Positions 23,212 through 33,976 of a stretch of DNA of 64,000 bases are shown one piece after another (within the stretch, counting starts at the first letter, position 1; the number at the start of each line of letters is the position of its first letter). The notes under the pieces were generated by a model. The model was given only the letters and a program-made list of their open reading frames with translations, was not told where the DNA came from and did not search any database. The stretch covers positions 8,247,023-8,311,022 of the forward strand of contig OX442427.1 of assembly GCA_949361645.1 (NCBI GenBank). Reading direction: 5' to 3'. The stretch is from Spongilla lacustris (Eukaryota; Porifera; Demospongiae; Spongillida; Spongillidae). The position numbers and the translations under genes were made by a program.

Positions 23212-26200
23212 TCAATTTCCAGTCCAACGCGACTTAGCAGCCATGGCTGGAGTGATCTTAAACTGTGATTGAAAGGATCAATTGGTTAATATGAAAAGGC
23301 AACTGAAGCCTTACCCTGGTGTACAGCTGTTCCTGCTGTGTAGGGTCTGGGCACTTTCCCTCATGCCACGCCTTCTTGCAGCTCAGGCAATATGTGGCCT
23401 GTACAGGGCAGAGGGGGCAGAGGGTAGGGGGCATCCAGGGGGCAGAGGGTAGGGGGCATCCAGGGGGCAGAGGGTAGGGGCATCCAGGGGGCAGAGGGTA
23501 GGGGCATCCAGGGGGCAGAGGGTAGGGGGCATCCAGGGGGCAGAGGGTAGGGGGCATCCAGGGGGCAGAGGGTAGGGGGCATCCAGGGGGCAGAGGGTAG
23601 GGGGCATCCAGGGGGCAGAGGGTAGGGGCATCCAGGGGGCAGAGGGTAGGGGGCATCCAGGGGGCAGAGGTTAGGGGCATCCAGGGGGCAGAGGGTAGGG
23701 GGCATCCAGGGGGCAGAGGGTAGGGGGCATCCAGGGGGCAGAGGGTAGGGGGCATCCAGGGGGCAGAGGGTAGGGGGCATCCAGGGGGCAGAGGTTAGGG
23801 GCATCCAGGGGGCAGAGGGTAGGGGGCATCCAGGGGGCAGAGGGTAGGGGGCATCCAGGGGGCAGGGGGTAGGGGGCATCCAGGGGGCAGAGGGTAGGGG
23901 GCATCCAGGGGGCAGGGGGTAGGGGGCATCCAGGGGGCAGAGGGTAGGGGGCATCCAGGGGGCAGGGGGTAGGGGGCATCCAGGGGGCAGGGGGTAGGGG
24001 GCATCCAGGGGGCAGGGGGTAGGGGGCATCCAGGGGGCAGAGGGTAGGGGGCATCCAGGGGGGCAGAGGGTAGGGGCATCCAGGGGGCAGAGGGTAGGGG
24101 GCATCCAGGGGGCAGAGGGTAGGGGGCATCCAGGGGGCAGAGGGTAGGGGGCATCCAGGGGGCAGAGGGTAGGGGGCATCCAGGGGGCAGAGGGTAGGGG
24201 CATCCAGGGGGCAGAGGGTAGGGGGCATCCAGGGGGCAGAGGTTAGGGGCATCCAGGGGGCAGAGGGTAGGGGGCATCCAGGGGGCAGGGGGTAGGGGGC
24301 ATCCAGGGTGCAGGGGGTAGGGGGCATCCAGGGGGCAGAGGGTAGGGGGCATCCAGGGGGGCAGAGGGTAGGGGGCATCCAGGGGGCAGAGGGTAGGGGC
24401 ATCCAGGGGGCAGAGGGTAGGGGGCATCCAGGGGGCAGAGGGTAGGGGGCATCCAGGGGGCAGGGGGTAGGGGGCATCCAGGGGGCAGAGGGTAGGGGCA
24501 TCCAGGGGGCAGAGGGTAGGGGGCATCCAGGGGGCAGAGGGTAGGGGGCATCCAGGGGGCAGAGGGTAGGGGGCATCCAGGGGGCAGAGGGTAGGGGCAT
24601 CCAGGGGGCAGAGGGGGTGCAGGGTGCAGGGGCAGAGGGGGTGCAGGGTGCAGGGGCAGAGGGGGTACAGGGAAACGCACCTTGCAGCTGGGGCAGGTAA
24701 CCTTTGACCTGGTACTAACAGGAGCAGTAACTTGTCTTGTGAACAATCTGGTAAATGAGAACATCCTGCCCGGCACTGGTGCAGATGGGGGAACCTGCTC
24801 CACATTCTTCTCATCACTAGACAGGTTAATTTCCTTCAGACATTCTGTGCACATAACATCGTTCCCTTTGGAAGCAATGTGGGCTGGGTTCGCTGCAAAC
24901 TCTATAAATTTTTTATACTGCAAAAATAATAATAATAATAATAATAATAATTCTGACAGACCATAACGAGTACACACCACAAGACAGCAAACATGTGACT
25001 GACGCCAGCACATGAAACCATGTGACCAATGCAATGAGATGTCGATAATTATGTATTATATGCATTACAGTATACCTTCGGCTGGCTAATACGCTACATT
25101 AGTAACTGCAGGTGCATGGAACACAACATCAGTTACCACATAGCTGCACATGTGCCTAGTACATTCAGTGGGTGTTATGTAATGCCGACATGTTTAATAA
25201 GATTATGTACCCTACAGTGTACACTGGTAAACTTATGTATTCTTGATGGCTAAAAAGTTATTTGCTTGTACAGCATTTATACAGCACTAATTCTGCAGTA
25301 TGGAAGTTCTATACAGCAAATGTATATAGTAACTTAAGAGGTCCACAGAATACTTATGTAACGCTCACACAATTGTCAGACATGTCAGCCAGTTTATATG
25401 GTCTTATTTAGAACTACAGTAACTGGCCCACAAACATGTAAGTGTTAAGTTGGGCTGGGTCATTGCACGTATAGTGATGATGTGTGGGTGTAGGTGTATG
25501 GATGATGTGTGGGTGTATATGTGATGAGGTGTGGGTGTACATGTGATGATGTGTGGGTGTATATGTGAGGTGTGGGTGTACAGGTGATGATGTGTGGGTG
25601 TATGGGTGAGGAGTGTACACACATATTAATGTTGCTTACAAATGTGCCATCTTTGTCCACCATTTGAAAGTGGTGAGGATCTTCAACAGGGGAACACACA
25701 CAACTCTCATCTGTTATGGCAAAGAACACATGTGATACCCCTCCTCCCCTCTCCACCTTCTCTTCTTCCCTCTTACCAGGACCAGGGCAGCAGACGGAGT
25801 AGCCACATTCAAAGGAACTGAACTTATCTGAACCCAGCATGACTTTACAGTACTGTGCAAAACACTCCAGACACAGGGAGTGTTTGCTCTTGCACATGAA
25901 CACAAAGACAATGTCCCTTCAAGCAAGAGAGAGCAGGTGTCAGAGGGCAGGTGTCAAAAAATCAGAGGGCAGGACAAAAGGACACACAGGGTACAAGGGT
26001 ACAAGGTACAAGGGTACAAGGGTACAAGGGGACAAGGGTAAACACAGGGTACAAGGGTACAAGGGGACACACAGGGGACAAGGGTACAAGGGTACACACA
26101 GGGTACTCACTTGATTTCTGAACACATCATACAAGTCACTCTGCATAAACTGTTCCACCTCACTGACTTGAGAAAAGCCACACCACTCCCTTCCTCAGCA

Positions 26201-27996
26201 CACAGGAATGTGGCACGAACCTTTTGGGAAGTAAGCACAACACCCATGGGTCTGGGTACCCTGGGAGATCAGGTGGGGGGCAGGAGGGGGGGAGAGGGAG
26301 GGGGAGGTTCTTCGTACCTTGGTGTCCACTTCGTGGCACACTAAACACTCCCCAGCCAGGTGGTCTGGAGGTATTATGTCCTGGTGGAAGTCCACTGCTT
26401 CTGGTCTCTTCAGCCTAAACTTACCATCCTGCAAAAGCAAACCTATAACTGAAAACTGGTTTAACCTGTTTAGGCCTGACCTGGTCACGGCAGTGGTAGT
26501 ACACTGGTCTAGCAATGACACAGGCTTTGCAGGTCTTACAGTAACCATAGTAACGTTTTGTCAGGTCTACATGGTACAGAAGCTAGCAGTTACATGTACA
26601 ATGTATGTGTGTATCGGCAATGTATGTGCTATTATTGGCAATGTATGTGCTATCATTTGTGTATCAGCAATGTATGTGCTATGTGCTATCATTTGTGTAT
26701 CAGCAATGTATGTGCTATCATTTGTGTATGGTTGCCGATACACAATGATAGCATACACATTGCTGGTACAAAAATGAACAGTCTAAAACTGTAAAGAGTT
26801 GTCCCTAACCTAAGGAGCTAGCCAGCCCTTGTCCCTAACCTAAGGGGCCAGCCCTTGTCCCTAACCTAAGGAGCCAGCCAGCCCTTGTCCCTAACCTAAG
26901 GAGCCAGCCAGCCCTTGTCCCTAACCTAAGGAGCTAGCCCTTGTCCCTAACCTAAGGAGCCAGCCCTTGTCCCTAACCTAAGGAGCCAGCCCTTGTCCCT
27001 AACCTAAGGAGCCAGCCCTTGTCCCTAACCTAAGGGGCCAGCCCTTGTCCCTAACCTAAGGGGCCAGCCCTTGTCCCTAACCTAAGGGGCCAGCCCTTGT
27101 CCCTAACCTAAGGGGCCAGCCCTTGTCCCTAACCTAAGGAGCCAGCCCTTGTCCCTAACCTAAGGGGCCAGCCCTTGTCCCTAACCTAAGGAGCCAGCCC
27201 TTGTCCCTAACCTAAGGGGCCAGCCCTTGTCCCTAACCTAAGGAGCCAGCCCTTGTCCCTAACCTAAGGGGCCAGCCCTTGTCCCTAACCTAAGGGGCCA
27301 GCCCTTGTCCCTAACCTAAGGGGCCAGCCCTTGTCCCTAACCTAAGGGGCCAGCCCTTGTCCCTAACCTAAGGAGCCAGCCCTTGTCCCTAACCGAAGGG
27401 GCCAGCCCTTGTCCCTAACCTAAGGAGCTAGCCAGCCCTTTTCCCTATAACCTAAGGGGCCAGCCCTTGTCCCTAACCTAAGGGGCCAGCCCCTGTCCCT
27501 ACACTAAGAAAAATTATATCACGTGCAAAAGTATGGGGTGAGCTGTTGGCAAATTGGTGCGTATGATAAGACCAAAGTGGGCTGTAAGTATGTGGAAAGA
27601 GCCCTAGAACCTCCACAAGATGGTCGGACTGCAAGGGGGAGGGGCAGTCAATGCATATGACACTTCTCACCAATGACCGTCTTGCCCTGGCGTGGAGCCG
27701 TCACTCCATCTCTGCTGAGGACGTGCGCTGTAGCGATGCGATCGCTCGGAAAAACATCCTGCAAACACGGTTCTTACACGAGTATGATACAATTTTCTGT
27801 GGGGGGTTACCTTGAGTACTGTACCTTCCGCTATCTCCACACCCATGTACAGCAAACAGATAGACGCTGGAGGCTGCTTGTAGTAGTCTCCAATTACATA
27901 TAGCGCTTTTCGCACTTCGTAGTGCTTGGGAAAGCTGAAAATCTTTTTTTTCCCACTATACTCCACAGATACTGATAGTTCTACCTCTTCAGCCAT
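23212..27996 (-). CDS. Parkin-like protein A: UBL-RING0-RING1-IBR, no RING2
   Basis: Ten exons: 27811-27996, 27671-27758, 26481-26566, 26318-26428, 26111-26220, 25777-25916, 25640-25710, 24681-24917, 23315-23398 and 23212-23262; all phases agree; 387 aa. Order: N-terminal ubiquitin-like fold (residues about 1-75), RING0 with YCKTCKACVIARPVYYHC and GECLVCH, RING1 (CMMC...FMCKSKHSLCLEC... CGYSVCCPGP), then IBR (MCTECLKEI...TCPSCKATYCLSCKKAWHEGKC). After the IBR comes FKITPAMAAKSRW, resembling the human parkin REP segment with its Trp, and then a stop. Human parkin continues with a catalytic RING2 carrying the active Cys; none is present here or downstream. A segment of about 40 residues is inserted between the first two IBR Cys pairs. 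Ubiquitin-ligase activity is therefore doubtful. Tandem with paralogue B. Confidence 0.9.
23405..24612. repeat. 25-bp G-rich minisatellite, about 48 copies, in parkin-like A IBR intron
   Basis: Unit CCAGGGGGCAGAGGGTAGGG plus GGCAT, with 24- and 26-bp variants (GGGGCAT, GGGGGGC) and GAGG/GGGG or GGTTAGG changes. It starts within 10 bp of the acceptor at 23399. Four G-runs per unit on the plus strand make G-quadruplex formation likely by composition. Confidence 0.95.
25470..25616. repeat. ~21-bp GATGATGTGTGGGTGTATAT minisatellite
   Basis: Seven imperfect units in the parkin-like A intron next to the 25640-25710 exon. Confidence 0.8.
25975..26108. repeat. GGGTACAAGG repeat at a parkin-like A donor
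   Basis: Short GGTACAAG/GGGTACACACAG units run up to the donor GTGAGTACCC at 26110, whose GTACCC is the complement of the unit. Confidence 0.8.
26590..26768. repeat. AATGTATGTGCTATCATTTG repeats ending in a hairpin
   Basis: Direct repeats of a ~30-bp unit; the last unit (about 26701-26732) is followed by its near-complete inverted copy (about 26736-26766), forming a ~30-bp stem. Confidence 0.8.
26793..27500. repeat. 26-bp CCCTAACCTAAGG minisatellite
   Basis: About 27 units of TTGTCCCTAACCTAAGGAGC plus CAGCCC in parkin-like A intron 2. Variants are GGAGCC/GGGGCC and occasional AGCCAGCC extensions. CCCTAACC resembles the animal telomere repeat but the period is not 6. Confidence 0.95.
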
Positions 27997-28209
27997 CTCA
28001 CGCGAGTCAAATGAGGGACTTTCCCCAATATCGCCGCATAAATTACAATAGGAAAAAAATTACTTTAAAAATATATATATATACATGTACTAATTGATAC
28101 AAAAACATATACACACACGCAATTCGTCTTCGAGACGAAAACACATTTGAATTTCAAGTAATCTGTTCGCGCACATAGAAGTGTGTGTGAAATATTCAGT
28201 GATCATACA

Positions 28210-28297
28210 TCACTTTGATGGAGGCCATCTTGCTCTGAGGGCATTCTCTGGTTTGATATCAAACTGAAGACAACAGGAAGATTACACAGCACCCATA

Positions 28298-28372
<75 letters not shown>

Positions 28373-31015
28373 TCCCCTCTCCTACCTTCTCTCGTTCTTT
28401 TATCTCCTCAGTGACAGGTATGCACTCCCCTTGATGCCATTGCATTTTGCACCCACAGCAGTAAACGGTCTATGAAACCATTATGGAGGAAGTACCATTA
28501 TGGAGGTAGTACCATTATGGAGGAAGTACCATTATGGAGGTAGTACCATTATGGAGGTAGTACCATTATGGAGGTAGTACCATTATGGAGGAAGTACCAT
28601 TATGGAGGTAGTACCATTATGGAGGTAGTACCATTATGGAGGTAGTACCATTATGGAGGTAGTACCATTATGGAGGTAGTACCATTATGGAGGTAGTACC
28701 ATTATGGAGGTAGTATACTAATGCTTGGGCATAGAATGTGCCACTTGTTTATGTTGCATGTAAGGGTTAAGGGTTGTGAGCGCATGTAGGTTAAGGGTAA
28801 GGAGTGTATGTAAAGGTTAAGGGTTAGGAGTGTATGTAAAGGTTAAGGGTAAGGAGTGCATGTAAGGGTTAAGGGTTAGGAGCGCATGTAAGGGTTAAGG
28901 GTTAGGAGTGCATGTAATAAGGGTTAAGGATTAGGAGTGCATGTAAAGGTTAAGGGTAAGGAGTGCATGTAAGGGTTAAGGGTTAGGAGCGCATGTAAGG
29001 GTTAAGGGTTAGGAGTGCATGTAAGGGTTAGGAGTGCATGTAAGGGTTAAGGGTAAGGAGTGCATGTAAGGGTTAAGGGTTAGGCGTGCATGTAAGGGTT
29101 AAGGGTTAGGAGTGCATGTAATAAGGGTTAAGGATTAGGAGTGCATGTAAGGGTTAAGGGTTAGGAGTCATGTAAGGGTTAAGGGTTAGGAGTGCATGTA
29201 ATAAGGGTTAAGGATTAGGAGCGCATGTAAGGGTTAAGAGTAAGGAGTGCATGTAAGGGTTAAGAGTAAGGAGTGCATGTAAGGGTTAAGGGTTAGGAGT
29301 GCATATAAGGGTTAAGGGTTAGGAGTGCATGTAAGGGTTAAGGGTTAGGAGTGTATGTAATAAGGGTTAAGGGTTAGGAGTGTATGTAAGGGTACCACCC
29401 ACTCACCTGACACCCACTACATGACACACGTCTCTGGCTCCTTGCGGGGGGAGGAGTCGTAACTGGAGCAGAAAACCATCTTTTTAGTGTCCTAAACCAC
29501 CCAATCCCAGCTATATCCTGCTGCATATCCTGCCGAGCAGTTGCTGTGCCCTGGGGGGCTGCTTCCTCCCTCCCCAAGGACATGTCTATTTCGTGCTTGC
29601 AGATGCACAAAATGCTAGTGTCCGGAAGATCAGGGTGAAAGGCGGACTTGTCCTTGTAACCAGTGTACTGGTGATGACCCCACAGGCAGGGAGAATGGTG
29701 GTGTCATAAAGGTAGTGTCATAAAGCACACCACACAGGCATTAGGCTTACAAAAGGTCCCTTGTTATCCACCAAACAGAAGTGGTGTGGATCTAGGACTG
29801 GGGACTCCTTGCACTTCAAATCTGCAGGTCGCAATGAACTGTCAGCACCCTCACACCCACTACATCCTCACTCATTACACCCACTACACCTTCACCATTA
29901 CACCCTCACCATTACACCCTCACACACTACACTCACACCCACTACACCCCCACACCATCACACACTACACTCACACCCCCACACCCTCACATCCACTACA
30001 CCCTCACACCCACTACACCCTCACACCCACCAATGGCCTCACCTCTAGCAGGACAGCTGACAGAATATCCCACATCCACAAAGTTACGGAACAATTCTGA
30101 GTTCATCATTGCTTGACAGTAGTGAATAAAACAATTCAAACACATGCAGTGTTGACTGGTACAGGGAAATACAAATATGCGGTCACTGTTAAAAAAGAAA
30201 GGCATGGGGTTGTATAAAGGTCATATTACATAACCTTGGCAACTTACGTGGTTTCACAACAATTCATACAGGGGACTTTTGGAGTGTTCTTTCTGATCAG
30301 TCTCAAGAAGGCGACATTCCTTGTCCCACATGACATACAGTCAAAGAACACACTGGCCTGTTAACCAGACACAATACCATACACACACTGCTATCAAGGT
30401 CCCACAGCCTCACCTTGCAATCCATTTTGCAGGCAAGACATTTACCTGTAAGATCGAGAGACTCTGAGAAGAAATCCAGCTCTGCTTCCCTGGAAAATGC
30501 GAACTTTCCATCCTAGATAAAGTAAAGGGATACTTGAAAAGGAATGTGCGGTGTATTTTTTACCCGATCGGGACAATGGCTGACAACTGGTCTAATGTTC
30601 ACTAACAATTTGCAGGTACCACAGAACCCAAAGTACTTGTCGTGGTCTTTTAAATTCTCTTCAGTGGCCGCTCTCAGCGGCACCTCAGCCTTGTTTATCA
30701 GCTGCACCACTGTCACCCCTTCATAATTCTAATAGGAGCCACTCATCAGAACGGCATAAAGACTGTGTAAAATGCAAGAAAGCTTACACCAAGAGTTGTG
30801 TCTTCTTTCATGACGCGCCCGCAGTGAAGAAGTAATTTACCGAGAGGGTCACTGAGTTTATATTTCGCCACCACCTTGCTTATAGCATCTTTCACTTTAG
30901 TATCCTTAGGGAACGTAAAGGCTTCCCTGTATGTATTATAATTCACAACCAAAGTCACTTCTTCGGAAGTTTTGGAAGTTGTCCGTCTAATACTAGTACT
31001 AGTACGCTCGGCCAT
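28210..31015 (-). CDS. Parkin-like protein B: UBL-RING0-RING1-IBR, no RING2
   Basis: Nine exons: 30788-31015, 30564-30728, 30414-30512, 30248-30357, 30043-30185, 29751-29821, 29407-29667, 28386-28469 and 28210-28263; phases agree; 404 aa. Domain order and exon lengths mirror paralogue A (110, 71 and 84 bp exons identical in length; 143 against 140; 54 against 51). RING0: FGFCGTCKLLVNIRPVVSHC and KCLACKMDCK; RING1: CMNCCETTDRIFVFPC..QHCMCLNC; IBR: LCICKHEI...CSGCQTVYCCGCKMQWHQGEC. It ends FDIKPENALRARWPPSK then a stop, matching the REP-like end of A. RING2 is again missing. The inserted IBR segment is longer here (about 60 residues, with WFRTLKRWFSAPVTT). Confidence 0.9.
28291..28371. repeat. 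(CA)n microsatellite in parkin-like B last intron
   Basis: About 80 bp of pure CA, 27 bp from the acceptor of the last exon. Confidence 0.97.
28477..28716. repeat. 18-bp TACCATTATGGAGGTAG minisatellite
   Basis: About 13 units with AGGT/AGGA variants, starting beside the acceptor at 28470 in the IBR intron of parkin-like B. Confidence 0.95.
28745..29394. repeat. 26-bp telomere-like AAGGGTTAAGGGTTAGGAGT array
   Basis: About 24 units in the same intron, with ATAAGG insertions and loss of single AAGGGTT blocks. It reads GGTTAAGGGTTAGG and ends 12 bp before the donor of the 29407-29667 exon. Confidence 0.92.
29845..30030. repeat. CACACCCTCACACCCACTAC repeats in parkin-like B intron
   Basis: Short degenerate CA/CCCTCA units between exons 29751-29821 and 30043-30185. 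Confidence 0.8.
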
Positions 31016-31264
31016 TTTTAGCAGTGGCTATTAATAGCTCAAAAATATAAACACATGACTGAAATTACGCATTGTGCTCATTGCGGCAGAGCGAGCCTTT
31101 CATTTGACATTGTCCTGAGGGGTTCCAGGGTGAAGTGGAGGAGTGGCCTGGGCTTTGAGGATGGGGCTCCTCTTTATGGTACCATGAAACTTTGATGTAC
31201 CTTAAAAGGTGTCCACTAGTTTCAAAACCCTCTTAATTCAGCAAATTCAAGGCCCTCTATTATC

Positions 31265-32971
31265 CAGTGATGCCGCGGCCAGCTTTTGACAATCCGGTCA
31301 CGTTCACGGCTGGCCGTTTGGATATAGACGGTCTCAAAGATGGACCGTATGATTTCAATACGGTCACGTACACGGCTGGCCGTCAACCGTCAAAATTTTA
31401 ATACGGTCACGGACGGTCATTATTTATGCTATAGAAGTTTGGCATGCACGTATCAATAGAAATGGTTCATGAACGGTATGCATGGGCATAGCAAAACAAA
31501 TGTGAAAAAACAGATTCAATTAACTAAAGGCTTTATTGCAGCTGAGAAAGAGAACAGATTCAATCCTGGCTGGATCCATCCTCCATCTTCACAAACTCGC
31601 TCGCACGTGGAATCCACGCGATAAGGCATAATCATGCAAGTCGCGTCCCCAGACCCACATTCGGCAACAGCGAATGGGGCGAGGGGGACAACGTAAATAA
31701 TAAGAATTTAAATGGTTCCATAGCCACGTGTTGGTGACAGTCGGGTGGGTTTGCTGCAGACTTCACCGCGCTATCCGGTGGCTTATCCTCAAAGGTTCTT
31801 GGAAAGACGATATCAGTGGCGGATACAGGGGGGGTTCCAGGGGTTGGAACCCCCCCCCCCCCCCTCGAAACTAAATATGAATATAATTAATGTATAATCG
31901 GCGCACGTGAGCTATACATTTCTACGGAGAGTTCAGCGTGCACTCCGTGAAGTTGCTAAACAGCGTATTCTTATTAATTGCTTATTCCTTGTTTAGTACT
32001 ACATTCTGTAAACTGCGAGATATGTAGTAGGCTGGTATTTATATGTAAATCTAAATGTATTCCAAAATGCTAACCCGCGGACGTAATAGAGCGATTCTTT
32101 TCGCAGTTATTTTGATTGGTGCGCTAGTATTAGTACCCATCAAAGTTGAATGCACCTTGCTGCATGCTTTTAGAGATGATGGTAAATTTTAACATAACAA
32201 AGAAACTAAGCCGGCGCATGTACCGTGAATTTTGTAAACGTACAATGGCGAATGCAAATCTGCAATATGATGAAGCAAATGCAGCCCTTTAAAACCACAA
32301 TAGCCTGGAAGCCAGAACGTAACGGAGTGGCACGCATTTGTTGGTTATGACATATTGCCTCCGTTGTCCCCCTATACATGTACAATGTGTGGAATGTGTA
32401 CAAAAAATGTTTTCGCGTGCCAATGTCACACTGTTCACTGCTTGAAGTAGGTCATCTGCTGGAATCAGTGGGATGGTAAATTTTAAGTGGCTCAACTGAA
32501 TAGCAAAGAAAAGCGCGCATACATGTTCCAACACAGCCATTTAAATCCGTAAAACCAGAATGTAACCGAGTGGCACACATTTGTTGGTGTTGATTGCCAT
32601 ATTGTCCAATAAAATCTGTGGAAAAATTAGAATGCGCACCACAAAAATTTTCGCGCGCTTCGCGCGCGCCCCTCCCCTTAATCAATAATTCATGCAGAAC
32701 CCCCCCTCGCCAAAATCCTGCATCCGCCCCTGGACATTTGCCACGCAGGGAAAAAAAATCCACTGCACTGACGCTAGTGACGTGCATAGGCTTAATGGAC
32801 CGTCAAAAGTTCTGACGGCCACGGACGGCCAGCTAATAAATTTGACGGCCAATTATTTTTCACGGTTTAATCACGTGATCGGTAAGCTTCCCGGTCACGG
32901 TCACGGTCGGCCGTCAAAAACCGTCAAATGAATACGGTCACGGACGGTCCGTGCTGGCCGCGGCATCACTG
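31265..32971. mobile_element. Non-autonomous hAT-type element, 1.7 kb
   Basis: Ends are CAGTGATGCCGCGGCCAGC and its exact inverted copy (19 bp). The element is flanked by the same 8-bp CTATTATC on both sides (31257-31264 and 32972-32979), the signature of hAT insertion. Subterminal regions repeat CGGTCACGGACGGTC/GACGGCC-like motifs, probably transposase-binding sites. No transposase frame is present. A second element is nested inside (31814-32732). Confidence 0.9.
31814..32732. mobile_element. Nested hAT-like element inside the outer one
   Basis: Begins CAGTGGCGGATACAGG and ends with the inverted form of CAGGGGCGGATGCAGG, followed inward by poly-C/G blocks. The interior holds two related segments (about 32175-32425 and 32470-32660), sharing TGGTAAATTTTAA and GAGTGGCACRCATTTGTTGG. 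A clean 8-bp duplication was not seen (GACGATAT against GACATTTG). Confidence 0.7.
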
Positions 32972-33039
32972 CTATTATCTAGGGTATTCAATATCAATGT
33001 TAGAAGATAATGTCTAACTTTTAAGATACACATGTAGAA

Positions 33040-33228
33040 CAAGATATAAAATTTAACTGTGGTGATGTAGAATTTGTAGACAGCAATTGAGTAAAAAGTA
33101 AGGAAACAAGTAAACATTACTATTACAGACTTACAATGAGCAGTTTCAGGCAGGTAGAGTTGCTAAATAATGTTCTTTGTTTCCTTGTCTACAAATCTAA
33201 TTTTATTTTATTTTTTAATTATATCTAG
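33040..33228. mobile_element. Degenerate copy of the 62576 foldback element
   Basis: Shares AAGATATAAAA, GGTGATGTAG, GCAATTGAGTAAAAAGTAAG, AAACAAG and CAGGCAGGTAGAGTTGCTAA with the element at 62576-62875. Its right arm is shortened. Confidence 0.8.
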
Positions 33229-33477
33229 TTTCACTCATTTTTATCTAACCAGAGTGTGTCTGTGAGCATGATGGAAAGGGTGTCTGCCTGACCAAACCCT
33301 ATCATTAGTGGCTAGCTCCATCAGTGGCTAGCCACACCAGGCCTCATGTTATCACATATCTGTTCTCTGAGATTTTTAAGCATTGGCAGATTGTAGACTT
33401 ATAGACATTCGACCTAATGCTGCTAATGGATTCATGATATGTCAAATCTGATAAATCCAATTGGGGAAGACTGTTAA

Positions 33478-33697
33478 TCATGGAGGCCTGCTAAGGTGAT
33501 GATCAAGGCTGCTAAGATGATGATCATCAGGCCTGCTAAGGTGATGATCATCATGCCTGCTAAGGTGATGATCATCATGCCTGCTAAGGTGATGATCATC
33601 AGGCCTGCTAAGGTGGTGATCATCAGGTCTGCTAAGGTGATGATCATCAGGTCTGCTAAGGTGGTGATCATCAGGTCTGCTAAGGTGATGATCATTG
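33478..33697. repeat. 24-bp GATGATCATCAGGCCTGCTA minisatellite
   Basis: About nine units 280 bp downstream of the RUN-PDZ gene stop. GATGATCATC is itself palindromic. Confidence 0.88.
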
Positions 33698-33911
33698 GTG
33701 AAGAGTTCTTGGCCTTAGGCTTTGTCTCCTGTTGTGAACTTTACTGAATAGCTACAAGGAAGGAGGGTACCAATGATTGTATATGTGTGTGTGGGGGGGG
33801 GGGGGGGGGGGGGCAATGATTGTATTCATGACTTCAGGAGATATACAAAATATCACTGCTTGTACACAGTACACAAATAGCAAATGGTTACCATGACAAT
33901 GACATAAAATA

Positions 33912-33947
<36 letters not shown>

Positions 33948-33976
33948 GACACACACACACACACAAACAAGATTTG

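Noticed and set aside
23258..25034. Several 80-340 aa Pro/Cys-rich minus-strand frames
   Set aside because: They read through the 25-bp intronic repeat; only the flanking pieces (parkin-like A exons) are real.
24681..27996. Assignment of the parkin-like genes to other RBR ligases (ariadne, RNF14)
   Set aside because: The N-terminal ubiquitin-like domain plus a RING0 before RING1 is specific to parkin.
28745..29394. True telomere or chromosome end
   Set aside because: Period is 26 bp with a unique GAGTGCATG segment, and it lies between coding exons of one gene.
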